The translations under genes were made by a program, and so were the position numbers. Below are positions 1 to 8,033 of a DNA stretch of 64,000 nt, piece after piece. Origin of the DNA: Vibrio proteolyticus NBRC 13287 (lineage in GTDB: Bacteria > Pseudomonadota > Gammaproteobacteria > Enterobacterales > Vibrionaceae). The stretch lies in assembly GCF_000467125.1 (NCBI RefSeq), contig NZ_BATJ01000018.1, positions 1-64,000 on the forward strand. The letters are read 5' to 3'. Below the pieces are notes generated by a model. That model did not search any database. It was not told the DNA's origin and saw nothing but the letters and a program-made list of their open reading frames with translations. How positions within the stretch are numbered: the first letter of the stretch is position 1; every line of letters starts with the position of its first letter.

Positions 1-29
1 CGAGAGTCGTCTCATTAAACACGAACTGT

Positions 30-106
<77 letters not shown>

Positions 107-111
107 TATTC

Positions 112-142
112 AAGGCCTCAGTCGAAAGACTGAGGCCTTTTT
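112..142 (+). terminator. Rho-independent terminator of the tRNA-Trp transcript
   Basis: A 12-bp perfect stem (AAGGCCTCAGTC paired with GACTGAGGCCTT) closes a GAAA tetraloop and is followed by a T run. It ends the tRNA transcript a few bases after the mature 3' end. Confidence 0.93.
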
Positions 143-303
143 ACTTTTAAAACTATTCATCTTCACTGCTCAAATACGTCAAGCGTATCTCTGTCCTTTT
201 TTCTAACCCCGCTTCCCCCAAAATAAGTTGATACTGACGGCCGTGAGTTTACGCATATATCTTGCTATTATTTCTTATCAACCCAATGACTTAGGATTTT
301 TCC

Positions 304-636
304 ATGCCCCATTTACGTTTTCGTGCTGTAGAGCCTCAAACCGTTCAAACGCTATCTAATACCTTGCTTGACGAGCTGCAGCCTCTGATGGTATGCCCAC
401 GAGAAGACTTTACATTTGAGTATATCTACTCCACTTTTTATTATGAAAGCGAAGTGACAGCGGCGTATCCGTTCGTTGAGGTGCTGTGGTTTGATCGTGG
501 TCAGGAGGTTCAGGATCAAGTCGCTCAAATCATCACTCAACAGGTGCGTGCTATTATGGGTGAAGATGTTGATGTTGCCGTTATTTTCTCAGCACTGAAC
601 CCCAATGAATACTATGATAATGCACAGCACTATTGA
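304..636 (+). CDS. DUF1904 family protein
   Basis: The 110-residue protein matches, from memory, the DUF1904 family of small soluble proteins found mostly in Vibrio, Shewanella and relatives. It opens MPHLRFRAV and has alternating strands and helices typical of the small tautomerase-like or ferredoxin-like alpha/beta fold. The function is not known. There is no signal peptide or membrane segment, so it is expected to be cytoplasmic. The ATG at 304 follows an A/T-rich leader with AGGA about 10 bases upstream. The gene ends 18 bases before mepA, so the two are probably cotranscribed. The family assignment is by recognition only. Confidence 0.75.
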   Translation: MPHLRFRAVEPQTVQTLSNTLLDELQPLMVCPREDFTFEYIYSTFYYESEVTAAYPFVEVLWFDRGQEVQDQVAQIITQQVRAIMGEDVDVAVIFSALNPNEYYDNAQHY

Positions 637-654
637 TTAACGCTAGGAGGGAAA

Positions 655-1497
655 ATGCGCAAGTTTTGTTTAGTAGGATTACTCATTTGGCCATTTTCTC
701 TTTATGCCACGCCTTGGGAGCAACTTAAATCGCCTTCTTCACAGCCGAGTCAATCGATCGGAAGTTATGCGAACGGTTGTATTGCGGGGGCAGAACCTCT
801 TCCGTTACAAGGAGAAGGTTACCAGGTGCTGCGCAGTCAACGCGCACGTTACTATGCGCATCCTCAAACGATTGAATATATTGAATCGCTTGCTGCTAAG
901 GTGAATGCCAGCCTGAACACAAATCTGTTGGTGGGGGATCTTTCCCTACCACAAGGTGGCCGTTTTTCCAGCGGCCATTCCAGCCATCAAACCGGGCTTG
1001 ATATCGACATTTGGTTGCGTTTAAGCAGTGTCAAACTCAATGACTCAGAGTTGGCAAAGCCAGAGCCAGTGAGTGTTGTGAATCTTCAACAGTATCGACT
1101 GACACGGGAGAACTGGCAGCAAAAGCATTTCCAACTGATAAAAATGGCGGCGAGTTACGATCAGGTAGCTCGGATATTTGTGCACCCCGTTATCAAGCAA
1201 CAGCTGTGCGACAGTGAACCTTCAGAGGAGCGTACCTGGCTGCGCAAGGTCAGGCCGTGGTGGGGGCATCATTACCATATGCACGTACGCTTAAACTGCC
1301 CTGAAGGCGATCGCAGTTGTACACCTCAGGCGCCGCCGCCTCGGGGGGATGGGTGTGGAGCTGAGCTGGCCAGTTGGAAACCACAACCCAAGCCAAAAAT
1401 ACAGCAACCCGTCGCCACTAAAACGCCAACGAAAAAGCCGTCAGTCAAGCGCATGCCGTCTCAATGTATGGCGATGTTAGAGCAATCAACCAGTTGA
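655..1497 (+). CDS. mepA: Penicillin-insensitive murein endopeptidase MepA (M74 family)
   Basis: MepA is a periplasmic zinc metallopeptidase that cuts D-Ala-mDAP cross-links in peptidoglycan. The 280-residue precursor has a short signal peptide (MRKFCLVGLL then WPFSLYA, probable cut near residue 18). The LAS-type metal motif is intact: SSGHSSHQTGLDIDIW with H108, H111, D116 and D118, and GHHYHMHVRL with H205, H206, H208 and H210. Several cysteines (42, 185, 215, 222) fit the disulfides known in the family. The C-terminal 40 residues are Pro/Lys rich and weakly conserved. Start ATG at 655 has a good ribosome site (TAGGAGGGAAA). The length is normal for the family. Confidence 0.95.
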   Translation: MRKFCLVGLLIWPFSLYATPWEQLKSPSSQPSQSIGSYANGCIAGAEPLPLQGEGYQVLRSQRARYYAHPQTIEYIESLAAKVNASLNTNLLVGDLSLPQGGRFSSGHSSHQTGLDIDIWLRLSSVKLNDSELAKPEPVSVVNLQQYRLTRENWQQKHFQLIKMAASYDQVARIFVHPVIKQQLCDSEPSEERTWLRKVRPWWGHHYHMHVRLNCPEGDRSCTPQAPPPRGDGCGAELASWKPQPKPKIQQPVATKTPTKKPSVKRMPSQCMAMLEQSTS

Positions 1498-1539
1498 GTA
1501 TGTATTGTGAGTCTTAGTTTTGGGAATGCAATTGCATAA

Positions 1540-1677
1540 CTAAAACTGGAGAAGCGTCACACTTTTGTCTACAGTGAATTTATCGAGTATGACTTACCTA
1601 AGGCACACGCTGTAGGTCAGCAGAACGATCAGGCTGATCCGTTTCGCGACTCTGCGATTCGGGCAGTGATTACCTGA
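1540..1677 (+). pseudogene. Unassigned coding-like fragment between mepA and the next gene
   Basis: In the 270-base gap after mepA, one frame stays open for about 45 codons and ends in TGA at 1675-1677. Its conceptual product, such as RHTFVYSEFIEYDLPKAHAV from base 1555, has a protein-like composition. There is no ATG, GTG or TTG start: an in-frame TAA lies at 1537 and only a CTG at 1546 could begin it, without a ribosome site. I read it as the tail of a decayed gene or a chance open frame. No family was recognised. Nothing else was seen between 1498 and 1767. Confidence 0.3.
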
Positions 1678-1767
1678 GTATCAATCGGTTGGCATCTGAA
1701 GGATAAGGTATGAATTAAATCTGTGGGTCGGAGGCTTGCGACTCGTTAAACAGACTTCAAGGAAAGG

Positions 1768-2079
1768 ATGAAGACGATGATTTGTGCACGAGAGTTTGCC
1801 GATTGGCTGAGAACGCGTTTTGAACAGGAGAGTGGTGGGATCACCATGACACGCGAGGACGTGAATCAGCTTACCGGACGCCAGAGTTTCAGCATGGGGT
1901 TTGTCAATGACGTTCACTATGAGTTGATGCAGCATGGCATGGCATTCGTTACCGATATGGGCAGAGAGACGTTTTATTTAATCCCGATTTCAGATGCATT
2001 GCCCTGGCGAGAGCGGTTGGAATATCAGTACGAAAAAGAGCTATTCTGCAACATTTATCCGATGGAAAAATCCGGTTAA
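1768..2079 (+). CDS. Small conserved-looking protein of unknown function
   Basis: The 103-residue product (starts MKTMICAREF) was not recognised. Its middle reads like a winged-helix or nucleic-acid-binding module: a helical stretch, then MTREDVNQLTGRQSFSMGF, then a histidine-rich HYELMQHGMAF segment and a short beta hairpin ending in FYLIPIS. There is no signal peptide or membrane segment. ATG at 1768 has a strong ribosome site, AAGGAAAGG, five to thirteen bases upstream, which supports real translation. A terminator follows five bases after the stop codon. The gene is alone in its transcript and convergent with the ferredoxin gene. A role is not proposed. Confidence 0.75.
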   Translation: MKTMICAREFADWLRTRFEQESGGITMTREDVNQLTGRQSFSMGFVNDVHYELMQHGMAFVTDMGRETFYLIPISDALPWRERLEYQYEKELFCNIYPMEKSG

Positions 2080-2083
2080 TCAA

Positions 2084-2114
2084 AGGCCACCTATTACGGT
2101 GGCCTCATTTTTCT
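2084..2114. terminator. Bidirectional-looking terminator between convergent genes
   Basis: AGGCCACC pairs with GGTGGCCT around a six-base loop and is followed by CATTTTTCT on the plus strand. It sits between the stop codons of the 1768 gene (plus) and the ferredoxin gene (minus), and could serve both. Confidence 0.85.
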
Positions 2115-2367
2115 AGGCGAGTCCCTGAATGATCACAAATTTCTCTAACAGCTGTTCTTCTGTTTCAATGTGATTCGGATCAGTGATGATGCATTTTGTA
2201 ATTGGGCATACGGACTGACAGGTCGGCTTCTCATAATGCCCTTTACATTCGGTACACAGAGCCGGGTCAATCTCGAAAATGGATTCGCCCATCGAAATGG
2301 CACCATTGGGACACTCTGGGTCGCACATGTCACAGTTAATGCATTTATCCGTGATCAGCAGAGCCAT
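2113..2367 (-). CDS. yfhL: YfhL family 4Fe-4S dicluster ferredoxin
   Basis: The 84-residue protein carries two [4Fe-4S] binding motifs. The first is CINCDMCDPECP (CxxCxxCxxxCP). The second runs from CTECKGH to CQSVCP and has the longer insertion seen in the YfhL/FdxA-like branch. It is a small soluble electron carrier. Its start codon lies two bases after the stop of trhP, on the same strand, so the two are translated from one message. TrhP is an oxygen-independent hydroxylase that needs Fe-S chemistry, so this ferredoxin may supply electrons to it. That link is an inference from neighbourhood. Confidence 0.9.
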   Translation of the reverse strand: MALLITDKCINCDMCDPECPNGAISMGESIFEIDPALCTECKGHYEKPTCQSVCPITKCIITDPNHIETEEQLLEKFVIIQGLA

Positions 2368-2369
2368 CG

Positions 2370-3770
2370 TTAGTTACCTGTTGGATTGCGAGTATCTTGG
2401 CCAGAATTGAGGTTACGCATCAGCAGACCATAGTTCAGGTCCATGTCTTCTGGAACCGGAATGTAGACAAAGTGGCCGTTGCCTTTCGCATCGTCAATGG
2501 CTTGTCCTTTGCGGTTTTCCATCGCTTCAAGGGTAAAGACGACATTGCCTTTTGGGGTCATCAACTCCAGGCTGTCGCCAATCAAAAACTTGTTTTTGAC
2601 TTCCACTTCCACCATGTCACCGCGACGCTTGCCTGTGAACTCTCCGACAAACTGCTGAGCATCTGAAACGGAATAGCCGTAATCGTAGTTCTGATAGGCA
2701 TCATGGGTATGACGGCGTAGGAAGCCTTCGGTATAACCACGGTGTGCCAGACTTTCCAGTGTACTCATCAGGCTCTCGTCAAACGGTTTACCGGCAACGG
2801 CATCATCGATTGCTTTGCGGTACACCTGCGCGGTGCGCGCGCAGTAGTAGAACGATTTGGTCCGCCCCTCAATCTTAAGAGAGTGGACTCCCATTTTGGT
2901 CAGGCGTTCAACGTGCTGAATTGCGCGCAGATCTTTGGAGTTCATGATATAAGTTCCGTGCTCATCCTCAAACGCCGCCATTTTTTCTTCCGGACGGTGG
3001 CTTTCAGACAGCAGCACTACATCGTCTATCGGCTTACCACGGCCAATGGTGGTTTCCGGACGTTCATCCTGCACTTCAATGGATTGAGCTGCATTGGGAT
3101 CGAATTCTTCGACGATCTGGCCAGAGTCGTCTTCTTTGCCTTTTTCGACCTTATACTCCCAGCGGCATGCGTTGGTGCAAGTGCCCTGGTTTGGGTCGCG
3201 CTTATTGATGTAGCCAGACAACAGGCAACGGCCGGAATAGGCCATACACAGAGCGCCGTGCACGAACACTTCTAATTCGGTCTCCGGACAGTGTTCTCGG
3301 ATCTCTTCGATTTCTTCCAGAGACAATTCGCGAGACACAATCACACGTTCAACGCCATTGGCGGCCCAGAACTTGACGGTTGCCCAGTTGACTGCGTTGG
3401 CTTGCACTGAGAGATGAATTGCCATCTCTGGGAAGGCTTCACGAACCATCATGATTAAACCCGGATCAGACATGATCAGAGCGTCCGGGCCCATCTCAAC
3501 AACGGGTTTCAGGTCACGAATAAAGGTTTTCAATTTCGAGTTGTGTGGCTGAATATTGCAGACCACATAGAATTTCTTACCTTGCTCGTGGGCTTCATCG
3601 ATGCCGATTTTGAGGTTTTCGTGATTGAACTCGTTGTTGCGTACGCGCAGGCTATAACGAGGTTGACCGGCGTACACGGCATCTGCGCCATAAGCAAATG
3701 CATAGCGCATATTTTTCAGGCTGCCTGCTGGTGACAGCAGTTCAGGAACGAATGGTGTTTCAGTTGTCAT
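2370..3770 (-). CDS. trhP: tRNA uridine(34) 5-hydroxylase TrhP (peptidase U32 family, formerly YegQ)
   Basis: The protein has 466 residues and the U32 signature. The N-terminal barrel starts ELLSPAGSLKNMRYAFAYGA and contains the GADAVYAG motif. The family cysteines include CMAYSGRCLLSGY and then CTNACRWEY. A C-terminal beta domain ends near PVPEDMDLNYGLLMRNL. In E. coli, TrhP makes 5-hydroxyuridine at position 34 of tRNA using prephenate, a step toward cmo5U and mcmo5U. An acidic insert near residues 205-240 (GKEDDSGQIVEEFDPN) is common in the group. ATG at 3770 is preceded by AGAAAGAAGC. A perfect inverted repeat lies 34 bases upstream in the leader. Confidence 0.9.
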   Translation of the reverse strand: MTTETPFVPELLSPAGSLKNMRYAFAYGADAVYAGQPRYSLRVRNNEFNHENLKIGIDEAHEQGKKFYVVCNIQPHNSKLKTFIRDLKPVVEMGPDALIMSDPGLIMMVREAFPEMAIHLSVQANAVNWATVKFWAANGVERVIVSRELSLEEIEEIREHCPETELEVFVHGALCMAYSGRCLLSGYINKRDPNQGTCTNACRWEYKVEKGKEDDSGQIVEEFDPNAAQSIEVQDERPETTIGRGKPIDDVVLLSESHRPEEKMAAFEDEHGTYIMNSKDLRAIQHVERLTKMGVHSLKIEGRTKSFYYCARTAQVYRKAIDDAVAGKPFDESLMSTLESLAHRGYTEGFLRRHTHDAYQNYDYGYSVSDAQQFVGEFTGKRRGDMVEVEVKNKFLIGDSLELMTPKGNVVFTLEAMENRKGQAIDDAKGNGHFVYIPVPEDMDLNYGLLMRNLNSGQDTRNPTGN

Positions 3771-3803
3771 TGCTTCTTTCTCTTAATCTGATCTCAAGTC
3801 AGG

Positions 3804-3826
3804 CTGATTCCACCTTATGGAATCAG
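3804..3826. repeat. Perfect 9-bp inverted repeat upstream of trhP
   Basis: CTGATTCCA and TGGAATCAG flank a CCTTA loop. The element lies 34 bases before the trhP start codon on the minus strand and has no T tract after it. It may be an operator or a leader hairpin. Confidence 0.6.
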
Positions 3827-3893
3827 GGGGCGCAAATTTTACGTGAAAACGTGATCCTTGACTAGGAAAATATCACTAGTAAAAGTCCGGGTA

Positions 3894-3921
3894 TAAAAAA
3901 GGCCCCCGAGTCGGGAGCCTG
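3894..3921 (-). terminator. Terminator of rdgC
   Basis: Read on the minus strand, AGGCTCCCGA, a short loop, and TCGGGGGCCTTTTTT form a GC-rich stem with a T run. It begins about 18 bases after the rdgC stop codon. Confidence 0.88.
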
Positions 3922-3938
3922 ATATGTCAGCATTGCTA

Positions 3939-4853
3939 TTACGCATTCGGATGAGGTAAGCCACCCAGTGCGTCATAGAGGTTAGGCAGAAACGCACTCA
4001 TTTCACCGCACATCAGTGAAAAATCGGCATCAAAACGTGCTCCTGCGTCTTCGCGTGGAATATCTTCATTCTGATCTTTCAGTTCATCGGAAAATTTCAG
4101 GCGCTTGATGCTGCCGTCATCGGCCAGAATAAACTCGAGACGTTCTTGCCAGCTCAGAGCCAGTTTAGTCACCAGTTTATTAGCGTCGATGTGGCTTTGG
4201 ATCTCATCGGCTGTCAGTTCTTGTTTTTTACAGCGGATCACGCCGCCATCTTCCATGGCAGATTTCAGCTCCGCTTCGTCAAGCATGCTGAATCCTTGTG
4301 GTGTATCACCATTTTTCACCCATTCGGTCAGGGTGTTTTCCACAGGAGCGTCTGGAATCGCCGGGACGACGGGCAAGCTACCCATGGTTTTACGCAACAG
4401 CGCCAGAACATCTTCGGCTTTTTTATAGCTGCTGGCATCAACCAGAATAAAGCCCTCTTGAGGCATGATCAGAACAAAGGTCAGTTGGCTGCGGCTAAAT
4501 GCGCGCGGCAGAAGATCAATGATGATGTCTTCTTTCAGGTTGTCTTTTTCTTTCTTTTTCAGCGGACGACCCTCCTCGACTTCCATCGCGTCCACTTTGG
4601 CGTTAAGTGATTCTTTGATCACCGAAGCCGGCAGCATTTTTTCTTCTTTTTTGGCACAGATCAGGATGCGGTTGTCCGACACGTGAGTCATCATATCGCC
4701 GTGTTTGCCCATTGCGGTTACCCAGCCGAATTTCTGTTTATCCTGACTACCACATGGTGTGAAACGGAACTCTGCCAACTGTGTTTCCAGTTGGTCAGCA
4801 TTGAATTCGATATCGCGATTAAAGCGATACACTAAACAGTTTTTAAACCACAT
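3939..4853 (-). CDS. rdgC: Recombination-associated protein RdgC
   Basis: The protein has 304 residues, the normal length for RdgC, and opens MWFKNCLVYRFNRDI as in the family. RdgC forms a ring-shaped dimer that binds double-stranded DNA without strong sequence preference and limits RecA filament activity. Recognisable pieces are FTPCGSQDKQKFGWVTAMG near residue 31 and the long alternating charged C-terminal half ending SAFLPNLYDALGGLPHPNA. There are no membrane segments. It is transcribed alone, divergent from phoB across a 179-base region, and ends in its own terminator. Confidence 0.96.
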   Translation of the reverse strand: MWFKNCLVYRFNRDIEFNADQLETQLAEFRFTPCGSQDKQKFGWVTAMGKHGDMMTHVSDNRILICAKKEEKMLPASVIKESLNAKVDAMEVEEGRPLKKKEKDNLKEDIIIDLLPRAFSRSQLTFVLIMPQEGFILVDASSYKKAEDVLALLRKTMGSLPVVPAIPDAPVENTLTEWVKNGDTPQGFSMLDEAELKSAMEDGGVIRCKKQELTADEIQSHIDANKLVTKLALSWQERLEFILADDGSIKRLKFSDELKDQNEDIPREDAGARFDADFSLMCGEMSAFLPNLYDALGGLPHPNA

Positions 4854-4963
4854 ACTTTTTCTCTTACCTGAAAGTGACTGCCAATTTTAGGCAATTTTGC
4901 GCCGCTTGTCTTAAGTTATCACAATGAATTTGATACGAAACTTATATGAAAATTTGTTTGCAA

Positions 4964-4997
4964 AGGTCACAAAAGTGTCATAATTGATCTTGATAAT
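4964..4997 (+). promoter_or_regulatory. Pho box and -10 element of phoB
   Basis: AGGTCAC, four bases (AAAA), then GTGTCAT make the two direct heptamers of a PhoB site (consensus CTGTCAT, four bases, CTGTCAC). Ten bases after the second heptamer comes GATAAT at 4992-4997, the usual distance at PhoB-activated promoters where the box replaces the -35. This predicts positive autoregulation of phoBR under phosphate limitation. Confidence 0.85.
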
Positions 4998-5032
4998 GCA
5001 TAGCGTCGATTAAACACAAAGGTTACTCAATT

Positions 5033-5722
5033 ATGTCTAGAAGGATTCTGGTTGTTGAAGACGAAGCGCCGATTCGTGAGATGCTGTGCTTCGTACTTGA
5101 GCAAAAAGGTTACCAAGCAGTGGAAGCCGAGGACTACGACACTGCGGTAAACAAATTGGCTGAACCCTTCCCTGATTTAGTGCTGCTTGACTGGATGCTG
5201 CCTGGCGGCAGCGGCATCAACTTTATCAAACACATGAAGCGCGAAGAGCTGACCCGCAACATACCGGTGGTGATGCTGACGGCACGTGGTGAAGAAGAAG
5301 ACAAAGTCCGGGGCCTGGAAGTGGGCGCGGATGATTACATTACCAAACCTTTCTCACCTAAAGAGCTGGTCGCACGCCTCAAGGCGGTTATTCGCCGCGT
5401 GACCCCTACGGCATTGGAAGACGTAATTGATGTTCAGGGACTGAAGTTGGATCCGGTATCACACCGCGTCACCGCGAATGACACCCCGCTCGATATGGGC
5501 CCGACAGAGTTTAAGATGCTGCATTTCTTTATGACCCACCAGGAACGTGTTTACAGCCGTGAGCAGCTGTTGAATAACGTGTGGGGGACCAATGTGTATG
5601 TTGAAGATCGCACGGTCGATGTGCATATCCGTCGTCTGCGCAAAGCGCTGGAAGTGGCTGGGCACGATAAACTGATCCAGACCGTCCGTGGCGCCGGCTA
5701 CCGTTTCTCTACGAAAGCATAA
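5033..5722 (+). CDS. phoB: Phosphate regulon response regulator PhoB
   Basis: PhoB has 229 residues, with a receiver domain (1-120) followed by a winged-helix OmpR-type DNA-binding domain (about 130-228). Key receiver residues are in place: the acidic pair E9/D10 (VVEDE), phospho-acceptor D53 (LLDWMLPGG), T83 (MLTARG) and K105 (TKPFSP). The effector domain ends in DVHIRRLRKAL and the wing VRGAGYRFS. When phosphorylated by PhoR it binds Pho boxes. ATG at 5033 follows AAAGGTTACTCAATT. phoR starts 20 bases downstream, making one operon with phoR and the PstS gene. Confidence 0.98.
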   Translation: MSRRILVVEDEAPIREMLCFVLEQKGYQAVEAEDYDTAVNKLAEPFPDLVLLDWMLPGGSGINFIKHMKREELTRNIPVVMLTARGEEEDKVRGLEVGADDYITKPFSPKELVARLKAVIRRVTPTALEDVIDVQGLKLDPVSHRVTANDTPLDMGPTEFKMLHFFMTHQERVYSREQLLNNVWGTNVYVEDRTVDVHIRRLRKALEVAGHDKLIQTVRGAGYRFSTKA

Positions 5723-5742
5723 GGTTGTGGCTAAGGAATTGA

Positions 5743-7041
5743 ATGGTTGAACGATTAACCTGGAAAAAGCTGGCATGGGAGCTGGCTTTTTTTTACTCCC
5801 CCTGGCTCATCGTCGGGTGGATTTTTGGCTATATGCCGTGGCTGCTGTTGGCAGCTACGGCTTTGCAGCTTGTATGGCATCTGCACAATCAGATGCGTCT
5901 CTCGGCGTGGCTGTGGGACGAAAAACGGCTGACGCCTCCGTCGGGATCGGGAAACTGGGAATACCTGTTTAACGGTATTTACCGACTGCAGCAGCGTCAG
6001 CGTCGCAAGCGAAAAGAACTGACCAATTTGATTCGCCGCTTTCGTAACGGAGCGGAATCGCTGCCGGACGCGGTGGTGGTGTTTCGCGATGAAGGTAATA
6101 TTGTCTGGTGCAACCGCCTGGCTCAGCATCTGTTGGGCTTTCGTTGGCCGGATGATGCCGGACAACCTATTTCGAATCTCATCCGTACTCCAGATTTTAT
6201 CAAATACCTCGGAAAGAAAGATTTCGCAGAGCCATTGGAAATGCGCTCCCCCCTTAACGTGGAACGTATGTTAGAACTGCGTATCGTACCGTATACCGAA
6301 GGCGAACACTTGATGGTCGTGCGTGATGTCACCCAGTTGAAACAGTTGGAAGGCATGCGCCGCAACTTCTTTGCCAACGTCTCTCATGAATTGCGTACAC
6401 CAATGACGGTACTGCAAGGCTACCTTGAAATGACCGAAGATCCGGACATGGTTGTTGGCCCGATGTGGAGCAAAGCACACGGTGTCATGACCGAACAGCT
6501 CAACCGGATGAACAGTCTGGTCAATCAGTTACTGACCCTGTCAAAAATCGAGGCGGCGCCAATGCACGAGTTAGACGAAGTGGTCAATGTGCCGGAGATG
6601 CTCCAGGTATTGGAAAAAGAAGCGCTTAGTTTAAGCGGTGATCACGCGCACCGGCTGCATTTTGATGTCGACAGCAGCTTGAGGGTACTTGGCGATGACG
6701 ATCAGCTTCGCAGTGCCATTTCCAATCTGGTGTACAATGCGGTCAAATACACCCCAGCGGGCGCCGAGATCAATGTACGCTGGTTCCAGACGGCTCAGGG
6801 GGCTTGTCTGGAGGTGGAAGACAGTGGCGAAGGCATAGAGCCGCAGCACATTCATCGCCTGACCGAGCGCTTCTATCGGGTCGACAAAGCACGCTCGCGG
6901 GATACCGGAGGCAGCGGCCTGGGTCTGGCGATCGTTAAGCACGCACTCAGCCATCACGATTCACATCTGGATATTCACAGTGAGGTCGGTGCTGGCAGTA
7001 AATTCTCGTTTATCCTGCCTAGCCGGTTGATAGTGAAATGA
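5743..7041 (+). CDS. phoR: Phosphate regulon sensor histidine kinase PhoR
   Basis: PhoR has 432 residues. Two close hydrophobic helices (about 12-50) anchor it with almost no periplasmic loop, as in E. coli PhoR. A cytoplasmic charged linker follows (RQRRKRKELT), then a PAS domain (about 100-200), the HisKA dimerisation helix with phospho-acceptor H215 (NVSHELRTPMTVLQGYL), and the ATPase domain with an N box (LVYNAVKYTP), G1 (EDSGEGI) and G2 (GGSGLGLAI). It senses phosphate through the Pst transporter and PhoU rather than directly. The stop codon overlaps the next start as ATGA, showing translational coupling with the PstS gene. Confidence 0.97.
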   Translation: MVERLTWKKLAWELAFFYSPWLIVGWIFGYMPWLLLAATALQLVWHLHNQMRLSAWLWDEKRLTPPSGSGNWEYLFNGIYRLQQRQRRKRKELTNLIRRFRNGAESLPDAVVVFRDEGNIVWCNRLAQHLLGFRWPDDAGQPISNLIRTPDFIKYLGKKDFAEPLEMRSPLNVERMLELRIVPYTEGEHLMVVRDVTQLKQLEGMRRNFFANVSHELRTPMTVLQGYLEMTEDPDMVVGPMWSKAHGVMTEQLNRMNSLVNQLLTLSKIEAAPMHELDEVVNVPEMLQVLEKEALSLSGDHAHRLHFDVDSSLRVLGDDDQLRSAISNLVYNAVKYTPAGAEINVRWFQTAQGACLEVEDSGEGIEPQHIHRLTERFYRVDKARSRDTGGSGLGLAIVKHALSHHDSHLDIHSEVGAGSKFSFILPSRLIVK

Positions 7042-8006
7042 TGTACACACGCTTTATGACAGGCGCCGCCGTGGTGTTGACGCTCTTGAGCGCGCCAATT
7101 AAGGCACAGCAGCCGGTGACGTTAACACCTTATATCAAAACGCCGGGCATTTCGGGCAGCCTGTCATCGGTTGGCTCGGATACATTGGCGGGGATGATGA
7201 CGCTTTGGGTTGAAGAGTTTAAGCGTCTTTATCCCAATGTGAATGGTCAGGTGCAGGCATCTGGGTCCTCCACAGCCCCTCCGGCATTGACCGAAGGCAC
7301 CGCTCAGTTTGGTCCCATGAGCCGGCCGATGCGTAACCGAGAAATCGAGTCGTTTGAACGCGCACGTGGCTATCGTCCAACCGCACTGCGGGTGGCGATT
7401 GATGCCATCGGCGTGTTTGTCCAACGCGATAATCCAGTGCAAGGATTGAACTTTCGTCAGTTAGACGCGATTTTCTCTTCTACATTACGCTGCGGTGAAA
7501 CCCGTCCAATTACGACTTGGTCTCAACTCGGGTTGGAATATGAATGGGCCAAACGTGGGATTCAAATGTTTGGACGCAATTCGGTGTCCGGCACGTACGG
7601 CTATTTCAAGCAAAATGCCCTGTGTGGGGGGGATTTTAAGAACAACGTCAATGAGCAGCCAGGCTCGGCCTCTGTGGTTCAGTCGGTGGCGTCATCCATC
7701 AATGCGATTGGCTATTCTGGTGTCGGGTACCGGGTCTCGGGCGTGAAACTGCTGTCAATCAGCCGGGATGGCACGGACTATGTGGCCCCAACGCAGCAGA
7801 ACATTCTCAGTGGCGACTATCCGTTGTCTCGTTACCTGTATGTGTACATCAACAAAGAACCGCACAAGCCCTTGTCCCCTCTGCAACGCGAGTTTGTTCG
7901 TTTTATCTATTCTCAACAAGGACAGGCGATCGTGGTGAAAGACGGGTATATGCCCATTTCGCCGGAAGTGGCGCAGCAGGAGCTGAAGAAGTTAGGCATC
8001 GAATAA
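7038..8006 (+). CDS. pstS: PstS-family phosphate ABC transporter substrate-binding protein
   Basis: The 322-residue precursor has a signal peptide (to about residue 23, SAPIKAQ). The mature part is a type II periplasmic binding protein of the PstS group. Phosphate-contact motifs are visible: SVGSDTLAGMM near the N terminus, QASGSSTAPPAL, and FGRNSVSGTYGYF with the Ser/Gly-rich turn. It should deliver phosphate to the PstCAB importer encoded 4 kb downstream. The gene sits in the phoBR operon (ATGA overlap) rather than next to pstC, with ppx and ppk between them on the other strand. A second ATG at 7041 is equally possible as start. Confidence 0.9.
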   Translation: MMYTRFMTGAAVVLTLLSAPIKAQQPVTLTPYIKTPGISGSLSSVGSDTLAGMMTLWVEEFKRLYPNVNGQVQASGSSTAPPALTEGTAQFGPMSRPMRNREIESFERARGYRPTALRVAIDAIGVFVQRDNPVQGLNFRQLDAIFSSTLRCGETRPITTWSQLGLEYEWAKRGIQMFGRNSVSGTYGYFKQNALCGGDFKNNVNEQPGSASVVQSVASSINAIGYSGVGYRVSGVKLLSISRDGTDYVAPTQQNILSGDYPLSRYLYVYINKEPHKPLSPLQREFVRFIYSQQGQAIVVKDGYMPISPEVAQQELKKLGIE

Positions 8007-8033
8007 AAAATGCTGGCAAGGCCAGCATTTTTT
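8005..8033. terminator. Bidirectional terminator between pstS and ppx
   Basis: TGCTGGC pairs with GCCAGCA around AAG, with an A run before and a T run after. It ends the phoB-phoR-pstS transcript and, read the other way, the ppk-ppx transcript. Confidence 0.93.
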
